A stretch of 64,000 nt of DNA from Clostridia bacterium (GTDB lineage: Bacteria; Bacillota; Clostridia; Christensenellales; Borkfalkiaceae). Shown here piece after piece: positions 61,592 through 64,000 of the stretch. Location of the stretch: NCBI GenBank assembly GCA_017558105.1, contig JAFYWI010000011.1, forward strand, positions 1 to 64,000. Direction: 5' to 3'. The position numbers and the translations under genes were made by a program. The stretch's first letter is position 1. Every line of letters begins with the position of its first letter. Below the pieces are notes generated by a model. The model searched no databases. It saw only the letters and a list, made by a program, of their open reading frames with translations, and was not told the origin of the DNA.

Positions 61592-61908
61592 GTGAAAACC
61601 AAGCCGTAAAGTATTTAAAAAAGCAAAAGTGTAAAATTTTAGAAAAAAACTATAAAAATTATATAGGCGAAATAGATATAATTTGTAAAGATAAAGAATA
61701 CACCGTTTTCGTAGAAGTAAAAACAAGGGTAAACGATAGTTTTGGTGCGCCAAGCGAAGCGGTAAATAGGCAAAAACAACAAAAATATTTTAAGGTGGCA
61801 ACGGAATATCTACAAAAAAGGGGGTTATTAGAAACACCTTGTAGATTTGACGTAATAGAAATAGAAGATGGTAAAATAAATCATATAAAAGATGCATTTT
61901 ATATGTAA
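61543..61908 (+). CDS. YraN family nuclease-like protein (UPF0102)
   Basis: The 121-residue protein has the restriction-endonuclease-like core (ENQAVKYLKKQKCKILEKNY, GEIDII, VFVEVKTR) of the UPF0102 family. The Asp and the ExK of this core are present. The start is a TTG at 61543, inside rnhB by 49 bases; AAGGAG at about 61529 supports it. The function is not established. Confidence 0.9.
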   Translation: MQTTQKNFYKKLFGKIGENQAVKYLKKQKCKILEKNYKNYIGEIDIICKDKEYTVFVEVKTRVNDSFGAPSEAVNRQKQQKYFKVATEYLQKRGLLETPCRFDVIEIEDGKINHIKDAFYM

Positions 61909-61914
61909 AAACGC

Positions 61915-61943
61915 TTGCCAAACGTAAAAAAAAATGGTATTAT
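61915..61943 (+). promoter_or_regulatory. rplS promoter
   Basis: TTGCCA (61915-61920) and TATTAT (61938-61943) are 17 bases apart. Predicted +1 near 61950 gives a leader of about 90 nt. Confidence 0.6.
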
Positions 61944-61949
61944 ATTAAG

Positions 61950-62030
61950 GCTTCGGATGTTCCTCTTGCAAAAAATATTAAAAAAATATAAAAATTTTAA
62001 GTGGCAATGAACGTTTAGTTAAATAGGAGG
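61950..62030 (+). promoter_or_regulatory. Putative ribosomal protein L19 leader RNA
   Basis: ATGTTC (61957-61962) can pair with GAACGT (62009-62014), with one wobble, and TTGC (61966-61969) pairs with GCAA (62004-62007) across an internal loop. This gives a long-range helix enclosing an A/T-rich middle just before the AGGAGG at 62025-62030. It fits the L19 leader motif known upstream of rplS in low-G+C Gram-positives. A covariance-model match is not verified. Confidence 0.5.
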
Positions 62031-62040
62031 TATAAGCAAA

Positions 62041-62391
62041 ATGAGTAGCATAATAGACGCTATTAACAAAGAAAACATGAGACAAAACCAACTTCCTGCT
62101 TTTGCCGTAGGCGATACGGTTAAGGTAATGATTAAGGTTATTGAAGGCGACAGGGAAAGAATTCAAGCATTTGAAGGCATCGTAATCGCTAAAAAACACG
62201 GTGGCATAAGCGAAACGTTTACTGTAAGAAGGTTATCTTTCGGTGTAGGCGTAGAAAAAACGTTCCCATTACACTCACCAAAAATTGCAGATATTATTGT
62301 AATTAGAAGTGGTAAAACTCGCCGTGCAAAACTTTACTATCTAAGAGCAAGAACAGGTAAGGCTGCAAGGCTTAAAGAAATTAAAAAGTAA
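62041..62391 (+). CDS. rplS: Ribosomal protein L19
   Basis: The 116-residue protein has [45 protein letters not shown] and the [11 protein letters not shown] tail. In most Bacillota it follows trmD directly; here rbgA, rnhB and yraN intervene, and it has its own promoter and leader. AGGAGG precedes the ATG. Confidence 0.98.
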   Translation: MSSIIDAINKENMRQNQLPAFAVGDTVKVMIKVIEGDRERIQAFEGIVIAKKHGGISETFTVRRLSFGVGVEKTFPLHSPKIADIIVIRSGKTRRAKLYYLRARTGKAARLKEIKK

Positions 62392-62414
62392 AAATTTGTT
62401 AAAATCAAAAGAAG

Positions 62415-62440
62415 AACAACTAATTGTAAAATTAGTTGTT
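62415..62440 (+). terminator. Intrinsic terminator after rplS
   Basis: AACAACTAAT and ATTAGTTGTT form a perfect 10-bp stem with a TGTAAA loop, then TTTTATTTT. Confidence 0.88.
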
Positions 62441-62507
62441 TTTTATTTTAAATTTTGCGTTAAAAAAACTTTAAAAAAAATAATTTTAAAAATTCCTATA
62501 TATAATG

Positions 62508-62536
62508 TTTACAATTTATTCCAAATAGAGTATAAT
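62508..62536 (+). promoter_or_regulatory. comM promoter
   Basis: TTTACA (62508-62513) and TATAAT (62531-62536) are 17 bases apart. Predicted +1 is near 62543; AAGGGGG precedes the ATG. Confidence 0.65.
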
Positions 62537-62575
62537 CTAAAATGTATAAATTTAAATTAGTATAAGGGGGAAGTT

Positions 62576-64000
62576 ATGCTTGCAAAGGTGTTAGGGTATA
62601 CGTTAGTTGGGCTAATGGGCGTACCAATTATGGTTGAAGTAGACGTTACTAACGGCCTACCTGCTATAGATATAGTTGGCCTTGCAGATACCGTTGTAAA
62701 AGAATCTAAAGAAAGGGTAAAATCTGCAATAAAAAATAGTGGCAGGCAAGTTCCAACCAAAAAACTTGTAATTAACCTTGCCCCAGCAGACGTTAAGAAA
62801 GAAAGTTCTTCTTTAGATTTAGCCTTAGCCATAGGCATATTAAAAGCAAGTGGTAGTTTAGAAGCCGAAGTAAAAGATATAATCTTTTTAGGCGAATTAT
62901 CATTAGACGGCTCTGTTAGAAGAGTTAACGGCGTATTGCCTGCATTAATTTCTGCACTAAACGATGGTTATAAAAAGTTTATAATTCCAAAAGAAAACGA
63001 AAAAGAAGCATCTTTCGTAGACGGAATAGAAGTTATAGCCGTTTCTTCTTTAAGAGAAACTATAGACCATTTAAGTAATTTAACCCCAATAAAACCAGTA
63101 GAAAAACAAGGTTTCATTTCAAAAGCGGGCAAAAATTTATACGATAGTGATATGGCTTTCGTAAAAGGTCAAAAGGTAGCAAAAAGAGCATTAGAAGTAG
63201 CAGTTAGCGGTGGGCATAACTTATTGTTCGTTGGCGCACCTGGTACTGGTAAAACAATGCTTGCAAAGTGTATTCCAACCATTATGCCGGATATGACTTT
63301 TGAAGAAGCATTAGAAACAACCAAAATTCACTCTGTTTCGGGTGTACTAAAAGATAGCGATGGTATTGTTTACGCAAGGCCTTTTAGAAGCCCACACCAC
63401 ACTGCAACAACCATTTCTTTAACGGGTGGTGGAAACAAAGTAAAACCGGGCGAAATTAGTTTAGCCCACAACGGCGTGTTGTTTTTAGATGAAATGCCAG
63501 AATATTCACGTTCTACATTAGAAGCATTGCGCCAACCTTTAGAAGACGGGGTTATTTCCGTAACCAGAGCAAACGGAAGCGTAACTTACCCAGCAAACTT
63601 CATTTTATGTGGCAGTATGAACCCTTGCCCTTGTGGAAATTATGGCTCGGAAGATAAAGAATGTACTTGTTCACCAAGCCAAATAGCAAAATATAAAGCA
63701 AAAATTTCAGGACCACTTTTAGATAGAATAGATATTCAAGTTCAAGTAGATAGCGTAAAGTATGCAGAACTTTCTACCGAAGAACAATGTGAAGATAGTA
63801 AAACCATAAAAGCAAGGGTAAACGAAACCAGAAGAATTCAAAAAGAAAGGTTTAGTGAAGACGGCATTTTAACCAATAGCGATATGGGTGAAAAACATCT
63901 TAGAAAATATTGTAAATTAGATAAAACTTGCGAAGACCTACTTAAAAACGCTTACGATAAATTACATTTATCTCCAAGGGCAAGAAGTAGAATAATAAAG
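62576..64000 (+). CDS. YifB/ComM family Mg-chelatase-like AAA+ protein (partial)
   Basis: The first 475 codons are open to the end of the window with no stop. MLAKVLGYTLVGLMGVPIMVEVDV and AIDIVGLADTVVKESKERV are the N-terminal Lon-S5-like fold. The Walker A GAPGTGKTMLA is near residue 220, then FLDEMPEY (Walker B) and SMNPCPCGNYG with Cys residues. ComM proteins act as branch-migration helicases in transformation; others are simply named YifB. About 30 C-terminal residues are probably beyond the window. Confidence 0.93.
   Translation, partial: MLAKVLGYTLVGLMGVPIMVEVDVTNGLPAIDIVGLADTVVKESKERVKSAIKNSGRQVPTKKLVINLAPADVKKESSSLDLALAIGILKASGSLEAEVKDIIFLGELSLDGSVRRVNGVLPALISALNDGYKKFIIPKENEKEASFVDGIEVIAVSSLRETIDHLSNLTPIKPVEKQGFISKAGKNLYDSDMAFVKGQKVAKRALEVAVSGGHNLLFVGAPGTGKTMLAKCIPTIMPDMTFEEALETTKIHSVSGVLKDSDGIVYARPFRSPHHTATTISLTGGGNKVKPGEISLAHNGVLFLDEMPEYSRSTLEALRQPLEDGVISVTRANGSVTYPANFILCGSMNPCPCGNYGSEDKECTCSPSQIAKYKAKISGPLLDRIDIQVQVDSVKYAELSTEEQCEDSKTIKARVNETRRIQKERFSEDGILTNSDMGEKHLRKYCKLDKTCEDLLKNAYDKLHLSPRARSRIIK

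Noticed and set aside
1..64000. CRISPR arrays, tRNA or rRNA genes, IS elements, prophage or attachment sites
   Set aside because: No direct-repeat array, tRNA-like T-loop, transposase, integrase or phage structural protein was recognised by reading; a small tRNA could be missed without a search tool.

Overview
The window is a gene-dense, low-G+C (about one third by eye) chromosomal segment with short intergenic gaps, mostly ATG and some TTG/GTG starts, strong AGGAGG/AGGTGAT ribosome binding sites and near-consensus sigma-70/sigma-A promoters. The gene content (McsA/McsB/ClpC, a DnaD-domain protein, PolC-type sequence, SpoVG, DUF4364, TSCPD protein, YlxM/YlxR/YlxQ, RbgA, EF-P, YchF) points to a Bacillota, most likely an uncultured anaerobic Clostridia lineage. 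I see no rRNA, tRNA, IS element, prophage or CRISPR array. Lineage is inference.

Layout. 1-4.4 kb: radical-SAM NrdG2, divergent dtd, a small XRE regulator divergent from a zinc-finger membrane protein with two matching palindromic operators, TSCPD and DUF4364 genes, an unknown coiled-coil protein and a NUDIX hydrolase. 4.4-10.8 kb: typA, a Cys-rich small membrane protein, then an ECF S-component (with a possible pseudoknot leader)-coaX-hom-LRR lipoprotein operon. 10.9-12.6 kb (minus): a DnaD protein fused to the N-terminal part of DnaC. 12.8-29.9 kb: an unbroken plus-strand run from an alpha/beta-hydrolase-like protein through lepB, two membrane proteins, ACT/PFL, pepF, dnaB, tsaC, ywlE, rpiB, galU, mcsA, mcsB, clpC, a TIM-barrel isomerase and a zinc-ribbon/TIR protein, closed by a strong terminator.

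30-41.3 kb: spoVG, murC, lactate/malate dehydrogenase, ychF, argS, a HAD phosphatase, a 56-residue membrane peptide, a BaiN-like flavoprotein, rho, a solitary beta-class DNA methyltransferase, and a patatin. 41.4-54.4 kb: ispG, then a PolC-like gene that contains only the N-terminal, OB and exonuclease parts, the rimP-nusA-ylxR-ylxQ-infB-rbfA-nrnA-truB-ribF translation operon with a terminator-like hairpin in its leader, an endonuclease IV, an M24 peptidase and efp. 54.4-64 kb: SDR, malQ, ylxM-ffh, rpsP-khpA-rimM-trmD-rbgA-rnhB-yraN, rplS with a structured leader, and a comM/YifB gene cut by the window end.

How the genes work together: most serve translation, replication and envelope synthesis. 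The most notable points are the polymerase-less PolC gene, the DnaD-DnaC fusion without an ATPase, the phosphoarginine writer (McsAB), eraser (YwlE) and reader (ClpC) in one run without CtsR, and the TIR protein at the end of that run.
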